Below, piece by piece: positions 19,554-31,746 of a stretch of 64,000 nt of DNA (positions within the stretch are counted from its first letter, which is position 1; every line of letters begins with the position of its first letter). The translations under genes were made by a program, and so were the position numbers. The notes under the pieces were generated by a model. It was given only the letters and a program-made list of their open reading frames with translations, was not told where the DNA came from and searched no databases. This stretch comes from Rheinheimera aquimaris (lineage in GTDB: Bacteria; Pseudomonadota; Gammaproteobacteria; Enterobacterales; Alteromonadaceae): positions 372,001 to 436,000 of the forward strand of contig NZ_JAJAVQ010000004.1 of NCBI RefSeq assembly GCF_020531985.1, given 5' to 3'.

Positions 19554-21414
19554 CGCTGTTCACCCCGGCTGCGAAGTAATAGTCCAGCATCTGACGTGCT
19601 ATCGGCGCGGCATTGCTGCCACCACCACCGGCGTTTTCCAGCGCTACTGCTATAACAATGCTTGGGTTATCATAAGGTGCGTAACCAATATACATTGCAT
19701 TGTCGCGCAGCCGCTCGTCAATCGCCTCAGCATCATATTTTGCATCCTGAGCGATAGCCGCTAATTGCGCAGTACCCGTTTTGCCTGCAGCGTCATAACT
19801 GGCACCGATAAAAGCTCTGTGTGCCGTGCCACCAAGCTCCTTAACGGTGCGGTGCATCGTGTCCATCACAATTTGCCAGTTGCTTTCTTTCACCACTTCA
19901 ATCACGGGTTGCAGAGCCGGGGCGTGCTCAGTTTTGTTTTTATCATCGCTAAAGGCGGTGACCAGATGCGGAGTAGGTAATTTACCCTGATTTAGAATGA
20001 CAGAGGTCGCCACAATTAACTGTAATGGTGTCGTCGTCCAGTAACTTTGGCCAATGCTCAGTGGCACTGTATCGCCCGGATACCAGGGCTGGTTATGACG
20101 CGCCCTTTTCCAGCCCCGGGATGGCATAATGCCGCTGCTTTCTTCCAGAATATCGATACCGGTTTTTTCACCGAAGCCCATTTTGCTCATGTAATCTGAG
20201 ATACGATCGACCCCCAACTTAATGCCAAGCTCATAAAAGAAGGTATCGCAGCTTTTCATAATAGCGGTGTACACATCAACCCAGCCGTGGCCCCAGCGCA
20301 GATGGTCGCGAAAACGGTGATCACTGTTCGGCAACATAAAGTAGCCCGGATCCCATATTTTCGTTGCCGGCGTGATAGTGTTGGTTTCAAGCCCCAGCAG
20401 GGCAAGATGCGGTTTAATTGTCGAGGCCGGTGGGTAGGTGCCCTGTGTTACGCGGTTAATTAACGGCCGGTCACGCGAATTCAGCAGCGCGCTGTAGTTG
20501 GCAGAGCTGATACCGTGCACAAATAAGTTAGGGTCATAGCTTGGGTTACTGTAAAACGCCAGTATCGCCCCATCACGCGGGTCCATTGCCACTATCGCGC
20601 CACGCTGCGCTTTTAGCACTTGCTGCGCTGTCAGCTGCAAACCGACATCCAGGCCCAGATGTATATTTTGTCCGGATACCGCAGGCACAGAGCGCAGTAC
20701 CCGGATAAGCCGGCCACGGTTATTCACCTCTACTTCCTGATAACCCATGGTGCCGTGCAGCTCGCGTTGATAAAAGCGCTCCAGTCCGATTTTGCCAATA
20801 TCGCGGCTGGCAGCATAGTTTGCCGCTTCACCATCCGCATCCAGCTGTTGTAGCTCACGGGTATTTATTTTGCCGATATAACCCAAAGCATGGGTAAATA
20901 AGTCGCCGAAAGGGTAATGCCGGCTAAGACGGGCCTCCACGGTAACACCGGGAAAACGGTGCTGATTCGCTGCCAGAATAGCAACTTCGGTGTCATTTAA
21001 CTGTTCTTTCAGTGCAATGCTGTTAAAACGACGCTGGGCCTTCACCTGTTTTAAAAAACTTTCTGTCTGTTCAGGGCTAAGTTCAATCAGTTCTGACAGG
21101 CTGGTCAGCGTCGCGGTCATATCCTTGATTTGTTCCGGTACCAATTCTAATGAAAAGACCGGTTTATTCTCAGCCAGTAAAATGCCGCTGCGGTCATAAA
21201 TCAGGCCGCGGTTAGGCGCCATCGGAACGACTTTGATGCGGTTACCTTCGGAACGGGTCTGGTAATCCTGATACGATACGACCTGCAGCTGGTATTGATT
21301 AAAGATGATGAGACAAAACAACACTACCACTATCAGCATTGCTACCACGGCCCTGCGGTTAAACAATCGGGCTTCGGCAGCAAAATCCTGAATGGCAACG
21401 CGCTTTTTTAACAT
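19546..21414 (-). CDS. mrdA: Penicillin-binding protein 2 (elongation transpeptidase)
   Basis: Class B PBP that crosslinks peptidoglycan during rod elongation with RodA. The 622 residues have one N-terminal membrane helix (about 20-42), a PBP dimer domain and a transpeptidase domain with S331-T-I-K334, the SCD motif and K545-T-G. Lengths and motifs fit E. coli PBP2 (633). It begins two bases after the rlmH stop and ends in an 8-base overlap with rodA. Confidence 0.97.
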   Translation of the reverse strand: MLKKRVAIQDFAAEARLFNRRAVVAMLIVVVLFCLIIFNQYQLQVVSYQDYQTRSEGNRIKVVPMAPNRGLIYDRSGILLAENKPVFSLELVPEQIKDMTATLTSLSELIELSPEQTESFLKQVKAQRRFNSIALKEQLNDTEVAILAANQHRFPGVTVEARLSRHYPFGDLFTHALGYIGKINTRELQQLDADGEAANYAASRDIGKIGLERFYQRELHGTMGYQEVEVNNRGRLIRVLRSVPAVSGQNIHLGLDVGLQLTAQQVLKAQRGAIVAMDPRDGAILAFYSNPSYDPNLFVHGISSANYSALLNSRDRPLINRVTQGTYPPASTIKPHLALLGLETNTITPATKIWDPGYFMLPNSDHRFRDHLRWGHGWVDVYTAIMKSCDTFFYELGIKLGVDRISDYMSKMGFGEKTGIDILEESSGIMPSRGWKRARHNQPWYPGDTVPLSIGQSYWTTTPLQLIVATSVILNQGKLPTPHLVTAFSDDKNKTEHAPALQPVIEVVKESNWQIVMDTMHRTVKELGGTAHRAFIGASYDAAGKTGTAQLAAIAQDAKYDAEAIDERLRDNAMYIGYAPYDNPSIVIAVALENAGGGGSNAAPIARQMLDYYFAAGVNSDE

Positions 21415-21416
21415 CT

Positions 21417-21887
21417 TTACTCGCGATGGTACGGGTGATTAGTACAGATACTCCAGGCGCGGTACAGGCTTTCAGCCAGTACAATGCGAACCAGAGGGTG
21501 GGGTAACGTCAGGGCAGATAAAGACCATTTCTCTTCACTGGCGGCGATACATGCCGGTGCCAGCCCTTCCGGACCACCAACCAGTAAGCAGACATCACGG
21601 CTATCAAGTTGCCATTGTGTCAGACGCGTGGCCAGTTGCGGGCTGCTCCAATTGTCGCCCGTAACTTCCAATGTGACAATTCTGCTGCCACGGGGAACGG
21701 CGGCCAGCATTTTTTCGCCTTCTTGTTCCAGAATGCGTTTTATATCAGCATTTTTGCCGCGTTTACCTGCCGGGATCTCAATCAGGTCCAGCGCTAAATC
21801 TCTGGGAAAGCGGCGGGCGTATTCTTCATAGCCGCTTTGTACCCAGGCAGGCATTTTACTGCCAACAGCAATCAGAATTAACTTCAT
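21417..21887 (-). CDS. rlmH: 23S rRNA (pseudouridine1915-N3) methyltransferase RlmH
   Basis: SPOUT-family methyltransferase acting on helix 69 of the 70S ribosome. The 156 residues show the AdoMet loop LLVGGPEGL and the C-terminal [18 protein letters not shown] with NHPYHRE. Normal length. It sits 6 bases after rsfS and 2 bases before mrdA, the usual order. Confidence 0.96.
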   Translation of the reverse strand: MKLILIAVGSKMPAWVQSGYEEYARRFPRDLALDLIEIPAGKRGKNADIKRILEQEGEKMLAAVPRGSRIVTLEVTGDNWSSPQLATRLTQWQLDSRDVCLLVGGPEGLAPACIAASEEKWSLSALTLPHPLVRIVLAESLYRAWSICTNHPYHRE

Positions 21888-21893
21888 ACCGGC

Positions 21894-22214
21894 TTAGGCG
21901 CTCCAGAGCTTTTCCAACTGATAAAAACTGCGGCTTTCTTCCAGCATTACGTGCACTACTACATCGTCCAGATCTAATAATACCCACTCGCCTGAGCTCT
22001 GGCCCTCTATACCCAATGTTGCGATGCCTGCTTTTTTCACTTCGGCGGCAACATAATCGGCGATAGATTTGGTGTGGCGGTTAGATGTGCCTGAGCACAC
22101 TATCATAAATTCAGTGACGCTGGATTTTCCACGTACGTCTATAGCCACGATATCACGGCCTTTCATATCGTCGATTTTGTCCTGAATAAAACTTACCAGC
22201 TCGGTTGTCTGCAC
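21894..22214 (-). CDS. rsfS: Ribosomal silencing factor RsfS (GTG start)
   Basis: Binds L14 on the 50S subunit and blocks subunit joining under starvation. The 106 residues contain KIDDMKGRDIVAIDV, the conserved TEFMIVCSGTSNRH and HVMLEESRSFYQLEKLW. The frame is open to an ATG at 22232, but the GTG at 22214 is preferred: AGAGGA precedes it at six bases and it aligns exactly with the E. coli N-terminus and length (105). The 62-base gap to nadD is the largest in this part of the cluster. Confidence 0.93.
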   Translation of the reverse strand: MQTTELVSFIQDKIDDMKGRDIVAIDVRGKSSVTEFMIVCSGTSNRHTKSIADYVAAEVKKAGIATLGIEGQSSGEWVLLDLDDVVVHVMLEESRSFYQLEKLWSA

Positions 22215-22276
22215 CCTGATTCCTCTGCGCATTAAAAAGGCGCTATTTTAGCATAGTTTGGGCGTGGTGATAGCTC

Positions 22277-22912
22277 TTACGCCTGATAGAGTTGTTGTAA
22301 CTGAATATAGTTCAATACGGCAGGATCTAAAGCGCTACTAGCTGCTCTGTTGTGCTGTAGTTGGCAGCGAATATCTGTCGCGCTGATAGCAGATAGCGGG
22401 TTATTTAGCAGCAATATACCTCCCACTGCTGATTGTTGCAGCGCGCCGATATCGGTTACGCCATATTGCTGCAGTAAAAACGGTGCATCACCATCTGTTG
22501 CCTGATACCCCGGCCGTTCGCAGACCAGCAGATGAGCCAGTTTTAAGATAAGCGGCCAGTTTTTCCACTGCCGGAAATAACACAGCGAGTCCATACCGAT
22601 AACAAAGTAAAAGCGGCTGTCTGGCTCGCGCTGGTGCAGCAACTGCAGGCTGTCAAAGGTGTATGAGGGGCTCTGCTTATCCAGTTCAAGCCGTTCAAGT
22701 GCCAGTTTGGGGTAACCGGCAATTGCCAGCTGTACCATGGCAGCGCGCTGCTCTGCACTGACACCCGGCGTAGCGCGGTGTGGCGGCAGATGACATGGCA
22801 TTAGTCTTACGGTATCGAGGCCACATTCACGCTGAACATAATCGGCACAGGCAATATGGCCGTTGTGTACCGGGTCAAAGGTGCCACCCAGAATACCGAT
22901 ATGCTTAGTCAT
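22277..22912 (-). CDS. nadD: Nicotinate-mononucleotide adenylyltransferase NadD
   Basis: Converts nicotinate mononucleotide and ATP to deamido-NAD in NAD biosynthesis. The 211 residues (E. coli 213) show the nucleotidyltransferase signature GGTFDPVHNGH (9-19), FVIGMDSL and the C-terminal ISATDIR. The ATG at 22912 lies within the end of holA (8-base overlap) and gives the family N-terminus MTKHIGIL; the upstream open extension overlaps holA and is discarded. Confidence 0.95.
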   Translation of the reverse strand: MTKHIGILGGTFDPVHNGHIACADYVQRECGLDTVRLMPCHLPPHRATPGVSAEQRAAMVQLAIAGYPKLALERLELDKQSPSYTFDSLQLLHQREPDSRFYFVIGMDSLCYFRQWKNWPLILKLAHLLVCERPGYQATDGDAPFLLQQYGVTDIGALQQSAVGGILLLNNPLSAISATDIRCQLQHNRAASSALDPAVLNYIQLQQLYQA

Positions 22913-23954
22913 AAACGGCCTGTTGTTGCAGCGAAAATGCTTTCGGCACGGGTTTGACAAACAGTGTCACCAGATGTGCCAGAGCAACATCAGCGTGATT
23001 AAGTTGGCCTGCTTTGTACAGGCGGTCAAATGCCGCCAGTTCCTGCAGTAAGTAATCCAGCCAGGCAAGGGATAAACGTTTTAGTGCATTTTGGTACAGT
23101 GGCTGGCGCTTGGGCCAGATGGCGAGGCTTTTATAAAGCTCATTGATATTCTGTTGCCATTGACCGGCCTGCTGCAGTTGACGCAGTTGCAGCACTTCTT
23201 TTTGCAGTTGCCAGGCAATAATCACCGGCTCCGTATCCTGCTGACACAGCCGCTGCAGCCGGTGCAGCGCCTCATCAGCCTGACCCTGTAAAATGGCATC
23301 GACCAGCTGAAACACAGTAAAGCTGGAATGATCTGCCAGAAACTGTGCCAATACAGTGGCATCCAGTGGTTGCGGCAGATCTGCCATTGTCAGTTTCTCC
23401 AGCTCCTGTCTGGCGGCCAGCAAATTACCGGCACAGTGCTGCTGCAACAATGCTAAGGCATCACTGCTAAGTTGCAGCTTTAACTGGCGGGCGCGATCAC
23501 GTAGCCACTGTTGGCTCTGCCTCTCGTCCAGGGCATAAACAGGGATCTGAACAGCCTGATTTTGTAACTGTTTAAACCAGGCCAGTTTGCTGACATCACT
23601 GTGGCTGCGCTCACCGTGGATCAGCAAAATAATGTCGCTGTGCAACTGCTGAGGCAGCGCTTTGAGGGCATCGTTTGCCGCGGCTGATAATTTTTGCTGA
23701 GACAGTTCCAGTTCAATCAGACGCCGCTCTGAGAACAGCGACATGGCCTGTAATTCGTTACTGAGCAAATTCCAGTCAAATTGCGCATCAGCCGTCAGGC
23801 TGATACGTTCAGCATAGCCTTGAGCCTTTGCCGCTGCCCGGATTGCATCTATTGCTTCCAGCTTTTGTAATGGTTCATCGCCAAACAGCAGATAACAAGG
23901 CGCCAGCGGACCGCTTAAGTGTTGTGGTAATTGGTTGGCATACAGCTTCTGCAT
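22905..23954 (-). CDS. holA: DNA polymerase III delta subunit
   Basis: Clamp-loader subunit that opens the beta sliding clamp. The 349 residues (E. coli 343) include the N-terminal LLFGDEPLQKLEAIDAIR with a degenerate AAA+ fold, ERRLIELELSQQKLS, and a Gln- and Leu-rich helical C-terminal collar domain (FTVFQLVDAILQGQADEALHRL). Located between lptE (16-base gap) and nadD (8-base overlap). Confidence 0.94.
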   Translation of the reverse strand: MQKLYANQLPQHLSGPLAPCYLLFGDEPLQKLEAIDAIRAAAKAQGYAERISLTADAQFDWNLLSNELQAMSLFSERRLIELELSQQKLSAAANDALKALPQQLHSDIILLIHGERSHSDVSKLAWFKQLQNQAVQIPVYALDERQSQQWLRDRARQLKLQLSSDALALLQQHCAGNLLAARQELEKLTMADLPQPLDATVLAQFLADHSSFTVFQLVDAILQGQADEALHRLQRLCQQDTEPVIIAWQLQKEVLQLRQLQQAGQWQQNINELYKSLAIWPKRQPLYQNALKRLSLAWLDYLLQELAAFDRLYKAGQLNHADVALAHLVTLFVKPVPKAFSLQQQAVYD

Positions 23955-23970
23955 CAGCGTGCCAGTTGCA

Positions 23971-24450
23971 TCAGTGCAGCCTGGCCAATTGACGCATAAT
24001 GCGGTTGGCCGCTTGTTGACGCAGCTCTGCGAGCATCAGCTCCAGCTCTTTGGTTTTTGCTAAAGCCTGATTCGGGTCGTCCTGGTAATCACGGAACAGT
24101 TCGAACTGGTACTGCTGTGGCTCGCCATTGGGCATCGTCAGCGCGTAACGAACTTTATAAATCAGTTCGTATTCGGCTACCTGACCGTTGGGGAATAATG
24201 ATAAGGTGCGCCGCTCCAGCGTATCGTCAATCAGTTGCAACATAGGCGCCGTTTGCTGATAACTTTGCAGCAATTCTACCTTGTTGCGCTCTAACCGCTC
24301 TGCCACCAGTGCAGCCAGTTCAGAATGACGCTCGCTTTGGATATACATGGCCGGAAAGTGGCTCAGCGGTAAGTCGCCACGCAAGTGGAAGCCGCAGCTG
24401 CTCAGCAGCAGGCTGCTAAGCAGGGCCAGAACCACGCTGAAGCGGGCCAT
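23971..24450 (-). CDS. lptE: LPS-assembly lipoprotein LptE
   Basis: Plug lipoprotein of the LptD-LptE translocon that places lipopolysaccharide in the outer leaflet. The 159 residues start with a hydrophobic signal ending in lipobox LLSSC, then GFHLRGDLPLS, which is typical of the family. It is shorter than E. coli LptE (193). The ATG at 24450 lies one base after the leuS stop; the frame upstream only overlaps leuS. Confidence 0.92.
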   Translation of the reverse strand: MARFSVVLALLSSLLLSSCGFHLRGDLPLSHFPAMYIQSERHSELAALVAERLERNKVELLQSYQQTAPMLQLIDDTLERRTLSLFPNGQVAEYELIYKVRYALTMPNGEPQQYQFELFRDYQDDPNQALAKTKELELMLAELRQQAANRIMRQLARLH

Positions 24451-24451
24451 C

Positions 24452-27043
<2,592 letters not shown>

Positions 27044-27099
27044 TCAGGTCTTCCGGAAAAGGGGGTTAATACGGCTGCGTTGATCGCAGCAAAAAAGTG

Positions 27100-27130
27100 G
27101 CTATAGCATACCGCAGAGCCGTTTTGACAA
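27100..27130 (-). promoter_or_regulatory. Possible leuS-cluster promoter
   Basis: On the minus strand TTGTCA (27125-27130) and TATAGC (27100-27105), preceded by TGC, are separated by 19 bases. The spacer is longer than ideal. It lies 57 bases upstream of the leuS start and shares its -35 bases with the opposite-strand candidate. Confidence 0.4.
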
Positions 27131-27155
27131 CAACAAGCAGCGCATTGTCTATACT
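27124..27155 (+). promoter_or_regulatory. Possible ybeL promoter
   Basis: A perfect TTGACA (27124-27129) and TATACT (27150-27155) lie ahead of the ybeL-like gene, but the spacer is 20 bases, so its strength is doubtful. Confidence 0.35.
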
Positions 27156-27178
27156 GGTTTTAAACCAATGGAGGAGCT

Positions 27179-27661
27179 ATGGCCGATTTTGTAAAGAAGT
27201 ATCAGCGCTGGTTAAGTGAGTTTAATCACACCCTGCATGAGGCTCAGCAGCAGCAATTAAATAACATGGTTGATTTTGTCTCAGAACTTAAAGCTTATGT
27301 TAAAGCCGGCAAAGAGTTGAGCGCCTATGAAACGCAGCTGTTTATTGAGACCTTTAAAAGGCAGTGGCATGAATATGTTGAAACGCAGGATCAGCAACCT
27401 GATGATGACATACCATCACTGTGGCCTGAAGCGTTGTGGCAGGAACTGAGTAATATTACTGATAAAAGCCAACTGGAATGGCAAGAGCTGGCACAGGATT
27501 TCAGGCACAAAGGGGTGTATTTTCAGGGGGAAATGGTCGGCATGGGGCGCTACCGCTGTGAAAAGTGTCTGACACATATCGACTACACACATCCGGCACC
27601 GTTATTGGCTTGCAGTCATTGTGGCGGTGTGCAGTTTTTCCGGGAAGGCCTGCCGGTATAA
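27179..27661 (+). CDS. ybeL: YbeL-like zinc-ribbon protein (DUF1451)
   Basis: Cytoplasmic protein of 160 residues with no established function. An acidic, helical N-terminal half (about 1-115) is followed by a C-terminal zinc ribbon with C127xxC130 and C145xxC148 (CEKC, CSHC). E. coli ybeL is likewise divergent from leuS. GGAGGAGC lies directly before the ATG. Confidence 0.88.
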   Translation: MADFVKKYQRWLSEFNHTLHEAQQQQLNNMVDFVSELKAYVKAGKELSAYETQLFIETFKRQWHEYVETQDQQPDDDIPSLWPEALWQELSNITDKSQLEWQELAQDFRHKGVYFQGEMVGMGRYRCEKCLTHIDYTHPAPLLACSHCGGVQFFREGLPV

Positions 27662-27717
27662 GCGCAGGTTGTAGCGTGGCATTATTGTTTAAACGGTGGG
27701 CAGAGCGTTGGTTTTTT

Positions 27718-27726
27718 TGCTAGAAT
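27718..27726 (+). promoter_or_regulatory. Extended -10 promoter for the SulP gene
   Basis: TGCTAGAAT forms an extended -10 element 34 bases before the start codon, followed by a GC-rich discriminator. No good -35 hexamer is seen at the right distance. Confidence 0.5.
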
Positions 27727-27760
27727 GCGCGGCCATTATCGTTACTGAATCTCACCTTTG

Positions 27761-29245
27761 ATGCTGACTTATTTAAAACAACACTGGTTGTCGAACCTGC
27801 GTGGCGATGTGCTTTCTGCATTAGTTGTGGCGCTGGCGCTGATCCCGGAAGCCATTGCCTTTTCTATTATTGCCGGTGTTGACCCTAAAGTAGGGTTGTA
27901 TGCCTCATTTTGTATTGCCGTTATCACGGCTTTTGCCGGTGGCCGGCCAGCCATGATTTCTGCCGCAACAGGGGCTATGGCATTGGTTATGGTGACCCTG
28001 GTGCGTGAGCACGGTCTGCAGTATCTGCTGGCTGCAACCTTATTAACCGGTGTGCTGCAGATTATTTTTGGCGTACTTAAACTGGGCGATTTAATGCGCT
28101 TTGTGTCGCGTTCGGTGGTTACCGGCTTTGTTAATGCACTGGCAATTCTGATTTTTATGGCACAGTTGCCAGAGCTAAGCGGTCAGCATGGCTCACTGCT
28201 GGTGTACGGCATGACGGCACTGGGGCTGGCCATTATTTATCTGTTTCCGTATGTTACCCGCACTGTACCATCGCCACTGATCTGTATCTTGGTGCTGACT
28301 GCACTGGCACTGTATTTTGGTATGGATATCCGCACTGTGGCCGATATGGGAGAGCTACCTGATAGCTTGCCGGTGTTTTTGTGGCCGGACGTACCACTAA
28401 CGTTGAATACCCTGACAATTATTTTCCCGTATGCTTTAGCGTTGGCCGTGGTGGGCATTCTGGAATCTTTGATGACAGCCACTATAGTGGATGATTTAAC
28501 CGATACCAGCAGTGATAAAAACCGTGAGTGTGTCGGCCAGGGTATTGCCAATATAGGGTCTGGTTTAATTGGCGGTATGGCCGGTTGTGCGATGATTGGT
28601 CAGTCGGTAATTAACGTGAAATCTGGCGGGCGTACCCGGCTATCGACATTACTGGCCGGTATTTTCCTGCTGATTTTAATTGTGTTTCTGGACAGCTGGG
28701 TTGGCCTGATCCCGATGGCGGCGCTGGTAGCCATTATGATTATGGTGTCCATCGGTACCTTTAACTGGGGCTCTGTCAGTGACTTACGCACCAACCCGGC
28801 CAGTTCCAGCGTGGTAATGGTTGCCACTGTGCTGGTGACAGTATTTACGCACAACCTGGCCTACGGTGTATTGGTTGGGGTGCTGTTTAGTGCGCTGTTT
28901 TTTGCCAGCAAAGTCGGCAAAGTGTTGTATGTAGGGTCAACGTTGTCGGATGATGGCCATCAGCGTAGCTATCAGGTGGTCGGGCAGGTGTTTTTCACCT
29001 CTGCAGAGCAATTTGTCGCCGCCTTCGATTTTAAAGAAGCCGTTGAACGGGTACAGATTGACTTAAGCCGGGCCCATTTTTGGGATATCACCGCAATCAG
29101 CTCGCTGGACAAGGTGGTGTTAAAGTTCCGCCGTGAAGGCACGGCAGTGGAGCTGCTGGGCCTAAATGAAGCCAGCGCGACACTGGTAGATAAGTTCGCT
29201 GTGCACAATAAAAGTGACGTCGTCGACAAACTGATGGGCCACTGA
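27761..29245 (+). CDS. SulP-family inorganic anion transporter
   Basis: Inner-membrane carrier of 494 residues with about 11-12 membrane helices and a short cytoplasmic STAS domain (about 400-490; [32 protein letters not shown]). The SulP signature region [25 protein letters not shown] is clear. Substrate could be sulfate, bicarbonate or another anion; the sequence does not decide, though its position ahead of a stress protein and two Na+/H+ antiporters makes bicarbonate uptake worth considering. The ATG at 27761 is preferred to an adjacent TTG. Confidence 0.9.
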   Translation: MLTYLKQHWLSNLRGDVLSALVVALALIPEAIAFSIIAGVDPKVGLYASFCIAVITAFAGGRPAMISAATGAMALVMVTLVREHGLQYLLAATLLTGVLQIIFGVLKLGDLMRFVSRSVVTGFVNALAILIFMAQLPELSGQHGSLLVYGMTALGLAIIYLFPYVTRTVPSPLICILVLTALALYFGMDIRTVADMGELPDSLPVFLWPDVPLTLNTLTIIFPYALALAVVGILESLMTATIVDDLTDTSSDKNRECVGQGIANIGSGLIGGMAGCAMIGQSVINVKSGGRTRLSTLLAGIFLLILIVFLDSWVGLIPMAALVAIMIMVSIGTFNWGSVSDLRTNPASSSVVMVATVLVTVFTHNLAYGVLVGVLFSALFFASKVGKVLYVGSTLSDDGHQRSYQVVGQVFFTSAEQFVAAFDFKEAVERVQIDLSRAHFWDITAISSLDKVVLKFRREGTAVELLGLNEASATLVDKFAVHNKSDVVDKLMGH

Positions 29246-29291
29246 TCCAGACGCTGCAACAGCAAAACAATACCGACTAAGGAGCAGAATA

Positions 29292-30146
29292 ATGACAACA
29301 AAAGTTTTAGCCTGTATTGACGCCTCCCCTTATGCTGAAGCGGTATGTGACTATGCAGTATGGGCGGCAAAAGCGTTGGACAGTGCGATGTCTGTAGTGC
29401 ATGTGCTGGATAAAGCCCAACATACCCATACACCCGATCTAAGCGGCAGCATTGGGCTTGGCTCGCAAGAGCTGCTGTTACAGCAGTTGGCCGAGCTGGA
29501 TGAAAAACACAGTAAGCTGGCACTGCAGCGTGGGCGCAGTATTTTAGATGCCGCTAAAGCGCGGGCAGAGCAGTCTGGTGTTAAAGCGGTAGATGAGCGC
29601 TTACGCCATGGTCAGCTTATTGAAACTCTGGCAGAGCTGGAAGATGAAACCCGGTTACTGGTGTTAGGCAAGCGTGGTTTTAGCAGTGCTGAAGCGCATG
29701 GCCATATGGGGTTGCATGTAGAGCGGGTTATACGCAGTATTCAAAAGCCAGTGTTACTCACGCAGCAACGTTATAAAGTGCCGCAGCGCATTATGTTTGC
29801 TTATGATGGCAGCGCCACAGCGTTGAAGGGCTTGCAAATGCTGGCTGCCAGCCCGCTAGTGCAGGGGCTACCGGTACACCTGGTGATGGTAGGTGCCGAT
29901 GTTGAAGCCGCCAGAGCGCAAATGCAGGCCGCAGCAGAAATTTTACGAAGCGCCGGTTTTGAGACGAAAACCGCTATTGTGGCTGGTGAGCCGGAAACCG
30001 CATTGAACCAATACCAACAGGAGCATGTGATTGACCTGATGGTCATGGGGGCTTATGGCCACTCCCGTATCCGGCAGTTTATCGTCGGCAGCACGACGAC
30101 TGCGATGATCTGCAAGGCGAAGTGCTCATTACTGATTTTACGTTAA
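29292..30146 (+). CDS. Tandem universal stress protein (UspA x2)
   Basis: Cytoplasmic protein of 284 residues made of two Usp domains (about 1-155 and 160-284). The second domain has the canonical ATP-binding pattern G-2x-G-9x-G-S in GAYGHSRIRQFIVGS; in the first domain the pattern is off by one and lacks the final G-S (GKRGFSSAEAHGHMGL), so only one half is expected to bind ATP in the usual way. The start follows AAGGAG. It lies 46 bases after the SulP gene and ends at a terminator, so the two likely form an operon; Usp proteins beside SulP carriers are common. Confidence 0.92.
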   Translation: MTTKVLACIDASPYAEAVCDYAVWAAKALDSAMSVVHVLDKAQHTHTPDLSGSIGLGSQELLLQQLAELDEKHSKLALQRGRSILDAAKARAEQSGVKAVDERLRHGQLIETLAELEDETRLLVLGKRGFSSAEAHGHMGLHVERVIRSIQKPVLLTQQRYKVPQRIMFAYDGSATALKGLQMLAASPLVQGLPVHLVMVGADVEAARAQMQAAAEILRSAGFETKTAIVAGEPETALNQYQQEHVIDLMVMGAYGHSRIRQFIVGSTTTAMICKAKCSLLILR

Positions 30147-30152
30147 CTACGA

Positions 30153-30176
30153 AACCCGGCTATCAGCCGGGTTTTT
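30153..30176 (+). terminator. Terminator after the SulP-Usp unit
   Basis: A stem AACCCGGC/GCCGGGTT (30153-30160 and 30166-30173) with a 5-base loop leads into a run of T. Confidence 0.9.
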
Positions 30177-30208
30177 TGTTCCTGTAACTTAACCTGGATG
30201 TTGTGATT

Positions 30209-31663
30209 ATGTGGAAAAAGCAAGGATCCCTGTACAGTCTGGTGTTGCTACTGAGCCTGTTGGTCATGCCGGTACATGCTGCTGTGGGTGAAGTCGATTT
30301 GGCACATAGCCTGACCGGCTATATCGCCATCGTGATTTTTGTCGTGGCTTATGCGCTGGTTATGGCAGAAGAGAAAATTCATCTGCGTAAATCTAAACCC
30401 GTGCTGGTTGCCGCTGGTGTGATCTGGGTTTTGATCGGCTGGCAGTATGTGCAGGCGGGTTTTCCGGCTGCGTCTGAAGCCGCATTCCGGCATACCTTGC
30501 TTGAATTCTCAGAGCTGATGTTGTTTTTGCTGGTGGCGATGACTTACATCAATGCCTTGGAAGAGCGACGGTTGTTTGATGCGCTGCGTAGCTGGATGAT
30601 CCGCAAAGGCTTTAGTTACCGTCAGCTGTTTTGGTTAACAGGCGCATTATCTTTTGTCATTTCTCCGGTTGCAGACAACCTGACTACGGCATTACTGATG
30701 TGCGCTGTGGTCATGAAAGTTGCTGAAGGCGATAAAAAGTTTATCAATCTGTGTTGTATCAATATCGTGGTTGCCGCTAACGCAGGCGGCGCTTTCAGCC
30801 CCTTTGGTGACATCACCACGCTGATGGTATGGCAGGCCGGCTTACTGCACTTCGCTGAATTTTTTGCGCTGTTCGTCCCGTCGTTGGTCAATTTTCTGGT
30901 GCCGGCAATTTTGATGAGCCTGTTTGTCGAAAATCGTAAGCCATCGGCAGTACAGGAAGATGTTGAGCTTAAACGCGGTGCGCTGCGTATCCTGGTGTTG
31001 TTTCTACTGACTATAGCCACGGCGGTTGCCTGCCATGCGGTGCTGCATTTACCGCCGGTACTGGGCATGATGACTGGCCTGGGTTACCTGCAGTTCTTTG
31101 GTTATTTCTTAAGGGTTTCTCTGCCGGGCTCTTTGGCGCGTAAGAAAGCGCTGGCTGAGCGGGTCGGCGATGAAGAGCGGATCAGGGCACTGGGACAGGT
31201 AGTGCCTTTTGATGTGTTCAGCCGCGTCGCCCGCGCAGAATGGGATACGCTGTTGTTTTTTTACGGTGTAGTCATGTGTGTTGGCGGCCTTGGTTTTATT
31301 GGCTATCTGGCGATGTTATCAGATGTACTGTATACGCAATGGGACGCGTCCTGGGCTAACGTAATGCTGGGTTTGGTGTCGGCGGTGGTTGATAATATTC
31401 CGGTGATGTTTGCAGTACTGACAATGCAGCCTGAAATGTCACATGGCCAGTGGTTACTTATCACGTTAACGGCGGGTGTCGGCGGCAGTTTGCTGTCTAT
31501 CGGCTCAGCAGCAGGTGTAGCGCTGATGGGGCAGGCCCGTGGCTACTATACATTTGCCGGCCATCTGAAGTGGGCCCCGGCCATTTTTCTCGGCTATGTT
31601 GCCAGTATTCTGGCTCACTTATGGCTGAACAGCGCAAGTTTTTCAGTTTTTACGGCCAGCTGA
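30209..31663 (+). CDS. nhaD: NhaD-type Na+/H+ antiporter, copy 1
   Basis: Inner-membrane antiporter of about 484 residues that exchanges Na+ (Li+) for H+ in salt and alkaline stress. A cleavable-looking N-terminus (VMPVHA) is followed by about 12 helices and all NhaD motifs: SPVADNLTTALL with Asp156-Asn157, AANAGGAFSPFGDITTLMVWQ, VVDNIPVMFA and GGSLLSIGSAAGVALMGQ. A GTG six bases upstream is an alternative start. It follows a terminator and is paired with a second copy 83 bases downstream. Confidence 0.93.
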   Translation: MWKKQGSLYSLVLLLSLLVMPVHAAVGEVDLAHSLTGYIAIVIFVVAYALVMAEEKIHLRKSKPVLVAAGVIWVLIGWQYVQAGFPAASEAAFRHTLLEFSELMLFLLVAMTYINALEERRLFDALRSWMIRKGFSYRQLFWLTGALSFVISPVADNLTTALLMCAVVMKVAEGDKKFINLCCINIVVAANAGGAFSPFGDITTLMVWQAGLLHFAEFFALFVPSLVNFLVPAILMSLFVENRKPSAVQEDVELKRGALRILVLFLLTIATAVACHAVLHLPPVLGMMTGLGYLQFFGYFLRVSLPGSLARKKALAERVGDEERIRALGQVVPFDVFSRVARAEWDTLLFFYGVVMCVGGLGFIGYLAMLSDVLYTQWDASWANVMLGLVSAVVDNIPVMFAVLTMQPEMSHGQWLLITLTAGVGGSLLSIGSAAGVALMGQARGYYTFAGHLKWAPAIFLGYVASILAHLWLNSASFSVFTAS

Positions 31664-31746
31664 GTAAATATTCTAATCAAAGTGTTTTATAATATGCCGT
31701 CCGGTGTCCGCCGGGCGGGTTTCTTTCAGAACTGAGGACAAAAATT

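Noticed and set aside
28972..29523. 183-codon minus-strand frame across the SulP/Usp junction
   Set aside because: It lies opposite two well-supported genes and has no recognisable motif.
31688..31693. Perfect TATAAT upstream of the second NhaD gene
   Set aside because: No -35-like hexamer at usable spacing and no extended TG; the 83-base gap may simply be within one transcript.
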